Positions 17,094 to 25,037 of a DNA stretch of 64,000 bases are shown one piece after another. A program made the translations under genes and the position numbers. Below the pieces are notes generated by a model. It was given only the letters and a program-made list of their open reading frames with translations, was not told where the DNA came from and did no database searches. Every line of letters starts with the position of its first letter. The stretch's first letter is position 1. Source of the stretch: WQXF01 sp031552825 (lineage in GTDB: Bacteria > Bacillota > Clostridia > Christensenellales > Aristaeellaceae); the NCBI GenBank assembly GCA_031552825.1, contig JAVBMD010000002.1:62001-126000 (forward strand). The letters are read 5' to 3'.

Positions 17094-17831
17094 ATGCCCA
17101 AGCTACCCGCCGTATGTCCTCTCTGCGCGCATGTGCAGGAATTGGATTCAGATGCCTTGCCGCAGGCGCTGCTTTGCCCCGGCTGCGGCGCGTCGCTTTC
17201 GCCAAAGCGCCATGGCGCGGCGCTGCTGCTGGAGCACGCCACCCTAGAGACTCCCCCTGCCCCCGCGCCGGAGCCGACGGAAAAACCCGAGGTGGAAGCG
17301 CTGCTCCAGCAGGCGCAGCAAGAGAAGCGGCCGGAGCGCGCCCATAAGCTGCTGCTCAAGGCGCTGGAGGCGGATCCGGACAGCTTCGCGGCGAACCGCG
17401 CGCTGCTCTACCACGGCAAGCTTTACGAATGCCTCAAGCGCCCCGGCGATTATTCGCTAATCAAGTGTTATCTTCTCAACCTGTTTGAAGAGCCGCACCA
17501 ATATTCCTCCTTGGAATCGGCTAAAATAGTGGAGGAGTTGTTCCGCGATCCGCTGCTGCGCCGCACCCGCGAGCTCAGCGGTGATCCGGCTGCCTTCGAT
17601 TCCGCTTACCTTCTGCACCTCTCTCGGGAATACGTCCGCATCTTTCTGCACGGGCGCAGCGGCATCGGGCGCGGGATGCTGGGTTTTCCGCGCTCGGCGG
17701 ATACCGTGCAATCGCTCGTCAAGGACATCACCGACCGCATGTGCGCCAACATCATCGTCAATGACCAACTGACCGAGGCGCAGCAGGATGCGCTCTGCGC
17801 CGCGCTGGATCATGCCCGGCGCATGCCTTAA
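17094..17831 (+). CDS. Zinc-ribbon and helical-repeat protein of unknown function
   Basis: About 245 residues; the ATG at 17094 follows GGGAGG. The N-terminus has a CxxC...CxxC zinc ribbon (CPLCAHVQEL, then LLCPGCGASLSPK), then a Pro/Ala/Glu-rich linker and a helical region that starts like a TPR (EKRPERAHKLLLKALEADPDSFAANRALLYHGKLYEC). No signal peptide and no catalytic motif. It is the first gene of a tight three-gene set with a small membrane protein and an anchored protein. I do not recognise the family. Confidence 0.7.
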   Translation: MPKLPAVCPLCAHVQELDSDALPQALLCPGCGASLSPKRHGAALLLEHATLETPPAPAPEPTEKPEVEALLQQAQQEKRPERAHKLLLKALEADPDSFAANRALLYHGKLYECLKRPGDYSLIKCYLLNLFEEPHQYSSLESAKIVEELFRDPLLRRTRELSGDPAAFDSAYLLHLSREYVRIFLHGRSGIGRGMLGFPRSADTVQSLVKDITDRMCANIIVNDQLTEAQQDALCAALDHARRMP

Positions 17832-17832
17832 A

Positions 17833-18201
17833 ATGATCCGTCGTCACAAGCCTAGGCGCAGCGCCCTGCTCTGGGCATCGGTATGGTTGCTGGTATGCGC
17901 GTTGCCCTTCGCCGCGCTGCCACCGCTGCTGGCCACACTGCCGTTGCGCGGCGCTATGGCCGGGCTTTGGCTGCTGATATGGGTGCTCTGCCCTGTGCTC
18001 GCGGCCATCGCCAGCTTCTTCGCGGCTTACGCCGGGGTGCCTGCGGCGCTGGCGTGGCTGTTCGCTCCGCTCGGATACCTGCTGCTGCCGCTGTGGGGCA
18101 TCCGCCCCGAGTGGGCGATTCTGCTTGCCGCTTGCGCAATCGGCATTCTTTTCGGCGTAACCGCAGAACAATGGACGAGGAAAAGGAGGCGCCAACGATG
18201 A
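17833..18201 (+). CDS. Small integral membrane protein
   Basis: 122 residues; the start ATG 17833 lies one base after the previous stop. A basic N-terminus (MIRRHKPRR) is followed by three or four hydrophobic segments (LWASVWLLVCALPFAALPPLLA, GLWLLIWVLCPVLAAIASFFAAY and others) and a basic tail (EQWTRKRRRQR). Family not recognised. It overlaps the next gene by four bases (ATGA). Confidence 0.65.
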   Translation: MIRRHKPRRSALLWASVWLLVCALPFAALPPLLATLPLRGAMAGLWLLIWVLCPVLAAIASFFAAYAGVPAALAWLFAPLGYLLLPLWGIRPEWAILLAACAIGILFGVTAEQWTRKRRRQR

Positions 18202-18947
18202 GCCCTCGTGATCGACAACGGGCGCCCCGGTCGGAGCGCCGCAAACCCGCTCCCGCACCAGATTTGTTGGAGGATACCCCCGCGCCCCGCCCTCCCCTGC
18301 GCGTATTTTCTCACTTATTTACGCTGCTGCGCGGCGGCACGCTGCTGGGGTTGGCCGCGGCCTGCATCGGCGTGTTCTATATTGCCGTGATTCTCGGCGA
18401 AGCGCAGGATCTCCAGCGCGCTGCCGGGCAGCAGCCCGCCGCCACCGCGATGCCGCAGCCCCAAGCGCTTCCCGGCGGACAGCGCAGCTATGAAACCACC
18501 GACATCGCCCAGCTCGAAGCGCTCTTGCCCGCCCGCTTGGCCACCCTGCCCGCACAGCAGGGCTTTCAGCTGGAGAGCGGCAAGGCGGAAGATTTGCGCA
18601 TCCCCGGCGTTACCGCACCCTGCCGCGCGGTGACGCTGGTTTATCGGCACGCCGCGTTGCGCGACCGGGTGGTGGTGCATAGCGCCGTGCCGGGCGGATA
18701 CCTGCAGCGCTTCGCCCAGCAGGACTATACGCTGGGGCGTGAGCCCGTAACGCTCGGCCCATTGCCCGCCATCCTGCTCACGACGGAGGATCGGCAGTAT
18801 TACATCGCCACCCAAGGCGAGGCGGTGTTTGTGCTCGAGGGTCTGCCGTCTACGCCGGATCTGACCAACATCCCCGGATGGGTGATGCTTTCCGGCATCG
18901 CTGCCGATACCGAGCAGGAGCAGGCAGTACCCGCCGCAGTTCGATAA
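18198..18947 (+). CDS. Membrane-anchored protein of unknown function
   Basis: 249 residues. The start ATG 18198 follows AAAGGAGG and overlaps the preceding stop. A basic, Pro-rich cytoplasmic N-terminus of about 45 residues leads to one transmembrane helix (TLLGLAAACIGVFYIAVILG), so most of the protein faces outward. The outer part (from QRSYETTDIAQLEALLPARL) is a compact domain with beta strands (CRAVTLVYRHAALRDRVVVHSA, REPVTLGPLPAILLTTEDRQYYIATQGEAVFVLEG). I recognise no catalytic motif. Third gene of the set. Confidence 0.65.
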   Translation: MSPRDRQRAPRSERRKPAPAPDLLEDTPAPRPPLRVFSHLFTLLRGGTLLGLAAACIGVFYIAVILGEAQDLQRAAGQQPAATAMPQPQALPGGQRSYETTDIAQLEALLPARLATLPAQQGFQLESGKAEDLRIPGVTAPCRAVTLVYRHAALRDRVVVHSAVPGGYLQRFAQQDYTLGREPVTLGPLPAILLTTEDRQYYIATQGEAVFVLEGLPSTPDLTNIPGWVMLSGIAADTEQEQAVPAAVR

Positions 18948-18995
18948 CAGCGCCCTCCTATTTCTTATTTCTGATATAATTTTTAAAAATGGGAC

Positions 18996-19024
18996 TTGTT
19001 TTTTTTTCAATCTTCCTGTATCAT
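18996..19024 (+). promoter_or_regulatory. Predicted tRNA-Thr promoter
   Basis: TTGTTT (18996-19001), 17-bp spacer, TATCAT (19019-19024). A 16-bp perfect palindrome, CGCGCAGCGCTGCGCG, follows at 19038-19053 in the transcribed leader. Confidence 0.45.
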
Positions 19025-19092
19025 ATGACCGTTGTCTCGCGCAGCGCTGCGCGGGCTGTAAATAGAGGGAAGCACTTCCCTCAGCCGTTTAT

Positions 19093-19170
<78 letters not shown>

Positions 19171-19178
19171 TGAAAGAA

Positions 19179-19214
19179 CACCCGCAAAGCTTTGTGTGAT
19201 AAGGCTTTGCGGGA
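19179..19214 (+). terminator. Terminator downstream of tRNA-Thr, supplied by the element
   Basis: CCCGCAAAGC / GCTTTGCGGG, then ATTTTTATTT. It lies inside the element and replaces the original host terminator, now at 29245-29285. Confidence 0.85.
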
Positions 19215-19261
19215 TTTTTATTTGTCTTCAATAGGATATGAAATTATAGCTTGTTTTCGCC

Positions 19262-19286
19262 TACTGTAGCTACCACTGTAGCTACG
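19262..19286. repeat. Putative integrase arm-type site, left
   Basis: A tandem CTGTAGCTAC-CA-CTGTAGCTAC inside a 25-bp sequence that recurs identically and in the same orientation at 29062-29086. Placement near both att cores is typical of arm-type binding sites of tyrosine integrases. Confidence 0.7.
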
Positions 19287-19363
19287 CGAAAAAAACACTC
19301 TCTTTGAATGCGCTATTTTGCCCTGAATGCACTCCTCCAGCATGTTTTCTACGCATACCCTCG

Positions 19364-19455
19364 GGACAAAAGGACAAAACACCCCGCAGGCCTTGATCCG
19401 CAAGGCGTTGCGGGGTGTCCGTATGTTCGGGACAAAACGGGACAAAAAGGACAAA
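19364..19455 (+). repeat. GGACAAA array, left end (5 copies)
   Basis: GGACAAA at 19364, 19372, 19430, 19440 and 19449 on the plus strand, in a 2 + 3 arrangement around the integrase terminator. The same heptamer appears five times on the minus strand at the right end. Confidence 0.75.
19379..19418 (-). terminator. Integrase terminator
   Basis: CACCCCGCA.../...TGCGGGGTG with an inner CCTTG/CAAGG. Read on the minus strand it is followed by TTTTGTCCTTTTG, about 40 bases past the integrase stop. It closely resembles the tRNA-Thr host terminator at 29245-29285. Confidence 0.75.
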
Positions 19456-19457
19456 AG

Positions 19458-20636
19458 TCAAATCATCTGCTCCATGGCCGCGAGACCGCTTCGCTTCGTC
19501 TCCATGCTGCTATGACAGTACAGGTTGAGCGTGGTCTTTACATCGGTATGCCCCAGCATTTCGGACAGCGTGCGCACGTCCATACCGCTTTCAATGGCGC
19601 GGGTAGCGAACGTATGCCGGAGGGTATGCAGGCCGCGCTTTTTCATGCTGCACTTCTCCAGCATGTTGTGCAGGAAGCGGGACAGGTTGCGCGCCTCCAG
19701 TGGCGTGCCCATATCGGAGGCGAACACCAAATCGTTGTTTGCCCACGAACCGCCGATCTGCATGCGTCGCGTTGCCTGCTCTCTTCGTTGGAGCGTAAGC
19801 AGCGCCTGCCCCTTCGCAGTGAGCGGTATTTCACGATGACCAGCCTTGGTCTTGGTTTTTGTGACAAAGAAGTCGGTCTTTGTCTGCACTCCTTCTTCAA
19901 AGGTGTGTTTGCGCATGATGGTTTGCGCCACTGTGAAGGAATCACCGTCAATGTCCCTCCAGCGCAGCCCACAGACCTCCGATGCACGCAGGCCGGTCAT
20001 CAGAATGAAGCGTAGAGCGCAGCCGTTCGTAGTGTCCGGTAGTGCCTCCAGCAAGGTGCGCTGTTCCTCGATGCTCAAACACGCAACTTCCTCTTGCTCC
20101 TGTCTCGGGAGTGTCGCGGTCTTTGCGACATTAGCTAACACCAGTTTATTTTTGACTGCCTGCTCCAGCGCAGAACGCAGAACGGTATGCACCTTATGAA
20201 CGGTCGAAGTAGAATACCGCTTCCCAAGCTTCGACTGCTGCTTTGCAAGCTCGTTATAGCAAGCCTGCACATGTTCAGCGCGGAGCTTTTGCAAGAGCAC
20301 ACGCCCGAGTTTGGGCGTGATGTGGTGGCGGATAATCTCATCATAGGTTTCTACAGTCGCCGGGCGCTTGTGGGGTTTGATGTACTCATTGAACCACGTC
20401 TCCACCCACTGCCCTACAGACATTTTATCAGGCTCGACAAAAAGGCCTTTGTCCAGCAGCGCAATCATCTCGCGGAGTTTCTGCGTTGCTTCAGCCTGCG
20501 TAGGAGCATAGACCATGCGCCGGTCTTGCTTGCCGTCGGACTTGATGCCGACGGTATAGGAACCAACCCACAGCCCATCGGACTTGCGTCGGTAAATACT
20601 GCCCTCGCCGTTTCCACGCTTATTCTTTGCTGGCAT
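19458..20636 (-). CDS. int: Site-specific tyrosine recombinase (integrase)
   Basis: 392 residues. An N-terminal AP2-like arm-binding domain (GEGSIYRRKSDGLWVGSYTVG) is followed by a SAM-like core-binding domain (MSVGQWVETWFNEYIKPHKRP). The catalytic domain has Arg in TGLRASEVCGLRW, HTLRHTFATR, LGHTDVKTT and the nucleophile Tyr in LNLYCHSS, so the R-H-R-H-Y set is complete. It is encoded towards the tRNA-Thr attachment site, as usual. It starts after AGGAGG and overlaps the upstream zinc-ribbon gene by 17 bases, so the two are co-expressed. Confidence 0.96.
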   Translation of the reverse strand: MPAKNKRGNGEGSIYRRKSDGLWVGSYTVGIKSDGKQDRRMVYAPTQAEATQKLREMIALLDKGLFVEPDKMSVGQWVETWFNEYIKPHKRPATVETYDEIIRHHITPKLGRVLLQKLRAEHVQACYNELAKQQSKLGKRYSTSTVHKVHTVLRSALEQAVKNKLVLANVAKTATLPRQEQEEVACLSIEEQRTLLEALPDTTNGCALRFILMTGLRASEVCGLRWRDIDGDSFTVAQTIMRKHTFEEGVQTKTDFFVTKTKTKAGHREIPLTAKGQALLTLQRREQATRRMQIGGSWANNDLVFASDMGTPLEARNLSRFLHNMLEKCSMKKRGLHTLRHTFATRAIESGMDVRTLSEMLGHTDVKTTLNLYCHSSMETKRSGLAAMEQMI

Positions 20637-21414
20637 TGCTGGAGGCCTCCTGTTTTAATCGTTCTTCTTTGATCCTTCGTGACCTTTTATATCTCAATGG
20701 TCTACACCTATCACAAAGGGTTCTTCCTGCATGGTATCGGACAAAGAAGCTGTGGCACTCTTCGCATTTATAAATGCTCCCGTTCTCTTTGGACGTTATT
20801 TGAAACATGAGCTGTGTTAATGCAAGCTCATATACAGATCGGCAGAAAAAGCAAAGAATTGGGGCTTGGCCACTGTAATCAATCGTGAGAAACGCTTCCG
20901 AGCTATGGCAAACCTGCAAAAGATATTTGCAACGATCTACACTTTCATTTGTGTAGGGGTTATCTGGATCCGTGTCGTCGTATTCGATACGCGACCACAG
21001 CTGGAAGAGACTGTAAACAATGCTGAGCCTTTCAAGAAACCCAGAAACGCAAACATGCCCATCGCCGTCAGTTGTTTCATCATCGCATAAAGGTAATCCG
21101 TACCTCCTACACCATTCAAGCACAGTTTCAACATCTTCGTCGTGCAAAGTCGCATAGGGCATATAATTCCCTTCGGTCTTTTTATATTTCGATAGCATTT
21201 TTTCAGCGAGCACTAGCATTGAAAGTAGCAAATCATTCTTGCTTATTGTTTCAACGCTACTTTTAAGCGGTTCACCAACACCACAGATCAAATCATAATG
21301 CTCCGTAGAATATCCCGTGTCATACGCTTCCCGTTCAATAGTATAATCGGGAAATCTAATGTACTTAAATCGAACCGGCTGCTGCTGTGATACTTCCAAA
21401 AAATCCGTTGTCAT
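20620..21414 (-). CDS. Protein of unknown function with C-terminal zinc ribbon
   Basis: 264 residues, less GC-rich than its neighbours. The first 200 residues show no motif I recognise. The C-terminus holds CEECHSFFVRYHAGRTLCDRC, a four-cysteine zinc ribbon of the kind found in CGNR-type nucleic-acid-binding proteins, then a Lys/Arg-rich tail. It is transcribed with the integrase and diverges from the excisionase gene, the usual place of a phage repressor or integration regulator. It could be the element's regulator; this is inference from position and the zinc ribbon only. Confidence 0.7.
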   Translation of the reverse strand: MTTDFLEVSQQQPVRFKYIRFPDYTIEREAYDTGYSTEHYDLICGVGEPLKSSVETISKNDLLLSMLVLAEKMLSKYKKTEGNYMPYATLHDEDVETVLEWCRRYGLPLCDDETTDGDGHVCVSGFLERLSIVYSLFQLWSRIEYDDTDPDNPYTNESVDRCKYLLQVCHSSEAFLTIDYSGQAPILCFFCRSVYELALTQLMFQITSKENGSIYKCEECHSFFVRYHAGRTLCDRCRPLRYKRSRRIKEERLKQEASSNASKE

Positions 21415-21454
21415 ATATCAGCACATCCTTGTCGCTACCGAAAATACTTTTGTT

Positions 21455-21511
21455 GTTGCATCCGACATTGCAACCGATATTTTTGTTTCTGTTGCAAGTT
21501 AATGATATCAT
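21455..21511 (+). promoter_or_regulatory. Rightward early promoter and putative operator
   Basis: GTTGCA-N8-TGCAAC (21455-21474) is a symmetric site, and a third half-site GTTGCAAG (21491-21498) lies in the spacer of the promoter TTGTTT (21483-21488)-N17-TATCAT (21506-21511), which also has an extended TG. It drives the excisionase/replication operon and probably binds the element's repressor. Confidence 0.5.
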
Positions 21512-21532
21512 GTATTCGCAGGGAGTGCAAGC

Positions 21533-21784
21533 ATGCTTCTACAAACGAAAGGAAGTGAAAACTTGGAATCCACCATACAGAAACCCCGAGTCCTGAATGC
21601 CCGCGATCTGTGCGTGATCATGAGCATGTCCCTTAACAACGTCTATGCCCTGATGCGTAGCAACGGCTTCCCGGCGATCAAGGTAAGCCCGCGCCGGTAC
21701 GTTGTCCCCGAGGATGCGTTCAACCGCTGGCTGGAGGAGCAGGTGCAGGCGAAAAAGGCGGGCGGTCAGTGTGCAGGTATTTGA
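21533..21784 (+). CDS. xis: Excisionase-like helix-turn-helix protein
   Basis: 83 residues. A MerR/Xis-type winged helix: LNARDLCVIMSMSLNNVYALMRSNGFPAIKVSPRRYVVPEDAFNRWLEEQ. The order of helix-turn-helix, NGFP turn and RRYVVPEDAFNRWL strand-helix is typical of excisionases and HTH_17 proteins. ATG 21533 has GGGAG at 7 bases; TTG 21563 with AAAGGAAG is an alternative start that keeps the domain. First gene of the rightward operon, so it would help reverse integration or act as a regulator. Confidence 0.8.
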   Translation: MLLQTKGSENLESTIQKPRVLNARDLCVIMSMSLNNVYALMRSNGFPAIKVSPRRYVVPEDAFNRWLEEQVQAKKAGGQCAGI

Positions 21785-22289
21785 TGTTGCACGAGACATT
21801 CCAGCTAGCACCATCGCTGGACGTGCCGGGCTGACCCTCCAGCAAAAGGGACTTCGCTATTGGGCGTGCTGTCCCTTCCACAACGAGAAGACCGCCAGCC
21901 TTTGCTTCTTCCCGGACGGTGGCTGGAAGTGCTTTGGATGCGGCCGAGGCGGGGACGCAACCGCGTTTGCACAAGAGCTTTACCACATCCCGGCCTTGGA
22001 TGCCGCGCACATGATCGTCAAGGACTACCGCCTGCGAGTATCACCGCGATCTATGGACGTTTTCCGCTGGAGGAACGACCGGATTCAGCGCCTCCAGCGA
22101 ATACGAAAGGATGCCGACGCCCTCTTGCGTGCTCCCACGTGGACAGCAGAGCATGCCGAACAAGCCTTTGACGATCCGATGTTCACGGCAGCGATCCGCG
22201 CGCGGGAAGCCTGCGACCAACAAATCGACACCCTGCGCGCAGCGGATGAACACACGCTCGAAATCATGCGAAGGGAGGGTTCACCATAA
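21771..22289 (+). CDS. CHC2 zinc-finger protein (primase N-terminal domain type)
   Basis: About 172 residues. The zinc motif CCPFHNEKTASLCFFPDGGWKCFGCGRGGDATAFAQ matches the DnaG CHC2 finger that recognises the primase start site. There is no TOPRIM catalytic domain; the rest is helical (IQRLQRIRKDADALLRAPTW). The likely start is GTG 21771, overlapping xis by 14 bases; the frame is open from 21702. With the following DUF3987 protein it probably forms a split primase-helicase pair for element replication. Confidence 0.82.
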   Translation: MQVFDVARDIPASTIAGRAGLTLQQKGLRYWACCPFHNEKTASLCFFPDGGWKCFGCGRGGDATAFAQELYHIPALDAAHMIVKDYRLRVSPRSMDVFRWRNDRIQRLQRIRKDADALLRAPTWTAEHAEQAFDDPMFTAAIRAREACDQQIDTLRAADEHTLEIMRREGSP

Positions 22290-23758
22290 CCGAGATTGAA
22301 CGGTTCGAAGTCATGAAGCGCCGTAGTGAAATGGCGTGGGAGGAACCCGACCCGCTAGAGGAGTACGAGCGACCGCCCTTCCCTATGCATTGCCTGCCGA
22401 CCGTATTGCATGAGTTCGCCCTTGCCATAGCCGAGCAGTTACAGGTGCCGCCAGATATGCCCGCGTTGCTGTCACTGGCGGCGGTATCCACCGCCTGCGC
22501 GGGCAAGGTGCGCATTCAAGCCCCGCTTGGCTGGACGGAACCGATCCAAACCTACGCGCTGGCCTGCATGGGCGTGGGTGAACGCAAAAGCCCCGCCGTC
22601 AACTATGCCTGCGCTCCCCTGCTGGCGTGGCAGATGCAGCAATATGACGCCCTAAAGGTTGCCAGCGAGCAAAGCCAGTCTAAGCGGCGCATGCTGCAAA
22701 GCCAGTTGACCAAGGCGGAGGGCAAGGGCGACGAAGAAAGAGCCGCCGATCTTGCAAAGCAGCTCGCGGAGTTCGTGGACATCGTTCCGCCCCGGCTGTT
22801 GGCCGATGACATCACGCCGGAAGCGCTCGCGCGGATCATGGTACAGAATCATGGATGTGCTTCCATCTGGAGCGCGGAGGGCGGATTCATCTCCATGCTG
22901 GGTGGCCGGTACTCGAAGGATGGCAGCGCCAACATCGACCTTGTCTTGAAAGCACATCCCGGCGACCCGGTGTTTATTGACCGCGTAGGACGTCCATCAG
23001 AAGCGATCCGCCAGCCTGCCCTAACGTTGATGCTGGCGGTTCAGCCGAGCGTGTTGGCCGAGCTGATGGAAAACAAAATCTTTAGAGATCGCGGTCTATG
23101 TGGGCGCTTCCTGTACAGCCTACCGGGTTCCCTGATTGGCCGCCGGAAGACACCAATTAAGCCCATATCGGAGGCCTTGGAGACCGAGTATGGGCGCGTC
23201 ATCACCTGCCTGCTGGACATCCCATACCCAGCGGAGCGGCACACCCTGCGCCTCTCCGAAACAGCGGGCGAAGTGTTCGACGCGTGGGGCGAGGAGATCG
23301 AGCCGCACCTTGCTGATGACTGGCAGCATATCGCGGGATGGGCGAACAAGCTGCAAGGCCTGACGCTTCGGCTCGCCGGTCAACTGCACATGGTATCCTG
23401 CCGGTCATGGGAGACCCCGATTCCCGAACCTACGATTCAAAACGCTATCACCATCGCGCGGTACGCCGTCGCGCACGCGTTGGCAGCGTTCGGCACATGC
23501 AGCACTGACAGCGCCACAGCCAACGCGAGCAAGGTGCTGGAGGGCTTGAAAAAGGCCGGGCTGATTGCCTTTTCGAAACGTGACGTCATGCGCGCCAACC
23601 GCAACTTCAAGAACGCCAAAGACCTCGACCCTGCGCTTGCGCTGCTGGAGGAGAAGGGCTTCATTCGGTCGGACATTCTCACATCGCCGTATGACAGCAT
23701 CGGCCAGCCGCAGGGCGTGCGCTGGTTCGTCAATCCCCGCATCGTACCCAACACGTAA
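22286..23758 (+). CDS. DUF3987 (YfjI-like) replication protein
   Basis: About 490 residues. A P-loop-like GVGERKSPAVN near residue 80 and ADDITPEALARIMVQNHGCASIWSAEGGFISMLGG define the DUF3987 family found in phage and satellite primase-helicase positions. The C-terminal third is a winged-helix region (KVLEGLKKAGLIAFSKRDVMRA). The start is in doubt. ATG 22313 has no ribosome site; GGGAGGG (22273-22279) sits the right distance before ATA 22286, which overlaps the previous stop as ATAA and gives a natural N-terminus TEIERFEVMKRR. I give 22286 and flag it. Confidence 0.82.
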   Translation: MTEIERFEVMKRRSEMAWEEPDPLEEYERPPFPMHCLPTVLHEFALAIAEQLQVPPDMPALLSLAAVSTACAGKVRIQAPLGWTEPIQTYALACMGVGERKSPAVNYACAPLLAWQMQQYDALKVASEQSQSKRRMLQSQLTKAEGKGDEERAADLAKQLAEFVDIVPPRLLADDITPEALARIMVQNHGCASIWSAEGGFISMLGGRYSKDGSANIDLVLKAHPGDPVFIDRVGRPSEAIRQPALTLMLAVQPSVLAELMENKIFRDRGLCGRFLYSLPGSLIGRRKTPIKPISEALETEYGRVITCLLDIPYPAERHTLRLSETAGEVFDAWGEEIEPHLADDWQHIAGWANKLQGLTLRLAGQLHMVSCRSWETPIPEPTIQNAITIARYAVAHALAAFGTCSTDSATANASKVLEGLKKAGLIAFSKRDVMRANRNFKNAKDLDPALALLEEKGFIRSDILTSPYDSIGQPQGVRWFVNPRIVPNT

Positions 23759-23799
23759 ATTCGCAACCGGTTGCGAATATCCACAAAGGAGGCGAGGCA

Positions 23800-24123
23800 T
23801 TGAATTCAAAGCAAAAAGGCAGCCGTGGAGAGCGGGAGCTTGCGGGCATCCTTCGCGGCTACGGGTATGAATCCCATCGCAACGACCAGATGTACAAGGG
23901 CGGCAAGGATAACCCCGACGTATCCCTGCCGGGCATGCATGTAGAGTGCAAGCGCGTGGAGGCGCTCCGCCTCTATGACGCATTGGAGCAGGCGCAACGC
24001 GATGCCAACGGGAAAGCGGTGCCCTGCGTAATGCATCGGAAGAACAACGCGCCGTGGGTGGTGGTCATGCTGCTGGAGGACTGGGTGCCATTCTATCGGG
24101 AATGGGAGGCCGGGCGCGTATGA
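23800..24123 (+). CDS. PD-(D/E)XK nuclease, Holliday junction resolvase-like
   Basis: 107 residues; starts at TTG after AAAGGAGG. Motifs run in order: GSRGERELAGILRGYGY (Glu in the first helix), NPDVSLPGMHVECKRVE (Asp, then E-x-K). This is the archaeal-type Hjc/phage resolvase layout. The later HRKNNAPWVVVMLLEDW strand fits the same fold. It probably resolves recombination or replication intermediates of the element. It overlaps the next gene by four bases (ATGA). Confidence 0.85.
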   Translation: MNSKQKGSRGERELAGILRGYGYESHRNDQMYKGGKDNPDVSLPGMHVECKRVEALRLYDALEQAQRDANGKAVPCVMHRKNNAPWVVVMLLEDWVPFYREWEAGRV

Positions 24124-25037
24124 GCATGGAGACCTTGACCTATTCCCGGCTACGCCTGCGCCTGAATTGCCCCTTCGCCGAGCATTTGCGGTATGACCTC
24201 GGGCTTGCGCCGAAGTCCTCCAGCGCCCCGCGCCTGCTGGGCAGCGCCGTGCATAAGGGGCTGGAGACCGGCAGCATCACCGAGGCGCTGGCCGTCTTCG
24301 ATGCCGTGCAGCCGTTCACACAGGAGCAACAAAGCGCCCTAGACCTTGATATGGCGACCTGCCGGGCGATGCTGTATGGCGCACAACAGGCCTTTGCACC
24401 ACTCGAAGACCTCCAGACGGAGCAATGCTTCTCGTTGCCGATCATCAACCCCGAAACCGATGCTGCAAGCCGCTCCTTCGTGCTTTCCGGCAAGGTGGAC
24501 GGAGTATGCACGCTGGGCGGTGAGAGCTGGCTTGTGGAGTACAAAACCGCCTCCAGCGTGGACAGGCAATACATAAGCCGCTTGCGGCTGGACGGGCAGG
24601 TTACCACCTACCTGTACGCCATGCAACGTGTGCTGGACAAACCGCTTGCGGGCGTCATCTACCGGATCATTCGTAAGCCATCGATCCGGCAGACGCAAAA
24701 GGAAACCTTCGAAGCGTTTTGCGACCGGCTGGAGGCGGACTATAGAGATCGTCCAGAGTTCTACTTCATCGAAGAACGCCTGTACCGGAGCCAGGAAGAC
24801 CTTGACCTGTTCGAAGCCGAGCTGTGGGACATCACCCAGCGCATGCTATGGGAGCGCCAGCGGGACGTATATCCGCGCAACACCGCCCGCTGTACAGACT
24901 TCGGAACCTGCGAATACATGCCCATCTGCTTGCAAGAGGCAGGTTGCGAAGCTCGCTACGAGCGCCGCGACCCGCATGAGGAATTGAAAGGAGACCAACC
25001 GCATGGGACTGCTACCGAAGACAAAGACACCGCCTAA
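24120..25037 (+). CDS. RecB/Cas4-like PD-(D/E)XK exonuclease with probable Fe-S cluster
   Basis: 305 residues. An N-terminal cysteine in RLNCPFAEHLRYDL, the nuclease motif GKVDGVC...WLVEYKTASSVDRQY (Asp, Glu-x-Lys), the downstream Gln motif LDGQVTTYLYAMQ and the C-terminal CTDFGTCEYMPIC together match the four-cysteine 4Fe-4S arrangement of Cas4 and AddB nucleases. There are no cas genes nearby, so this is a phage-type recombination exonuclease. It starts at ATG 24120, coupled to the preceding gene, and overlaps the next ATPase gene by 35 bases. Confidence 0.85.
   Translation: MSMETLTYSRLRLRLNCPFAEHLRYDLGLAPKSSSAPRLLGSAVHKGLETGSITEALAVFDAVQPFTQEQQSALDLDMATCRAMLYGAQQAFAPLEDLQTEQCFSLPIINPETDAASRSFVLSGKVDGVCTLGGESWLVEYKTASSVDRQYISRLRLDGQVTTYLYAMQRVLDKPLAGVIYRIIRKPSIRQTQKETFEAFCDRLEADYRDRPEFYFIEERLYRSQEDLDLFEAELWDITQRMLWERQRDVYPRNTARCTDFGTCEYMPICLQEAGCEARYERRDPHEELKGDQPHGTATEDKDTA

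Noticed and set aside
19364..19455. GGACAAA copies considered as a CRISPR array
   Set aside because: The unit is only 7 bp with 1-3 bp gaps, there are no spacers, and no cas genes are present. The Cas4-like nuclease belongs to a phage recombination module.
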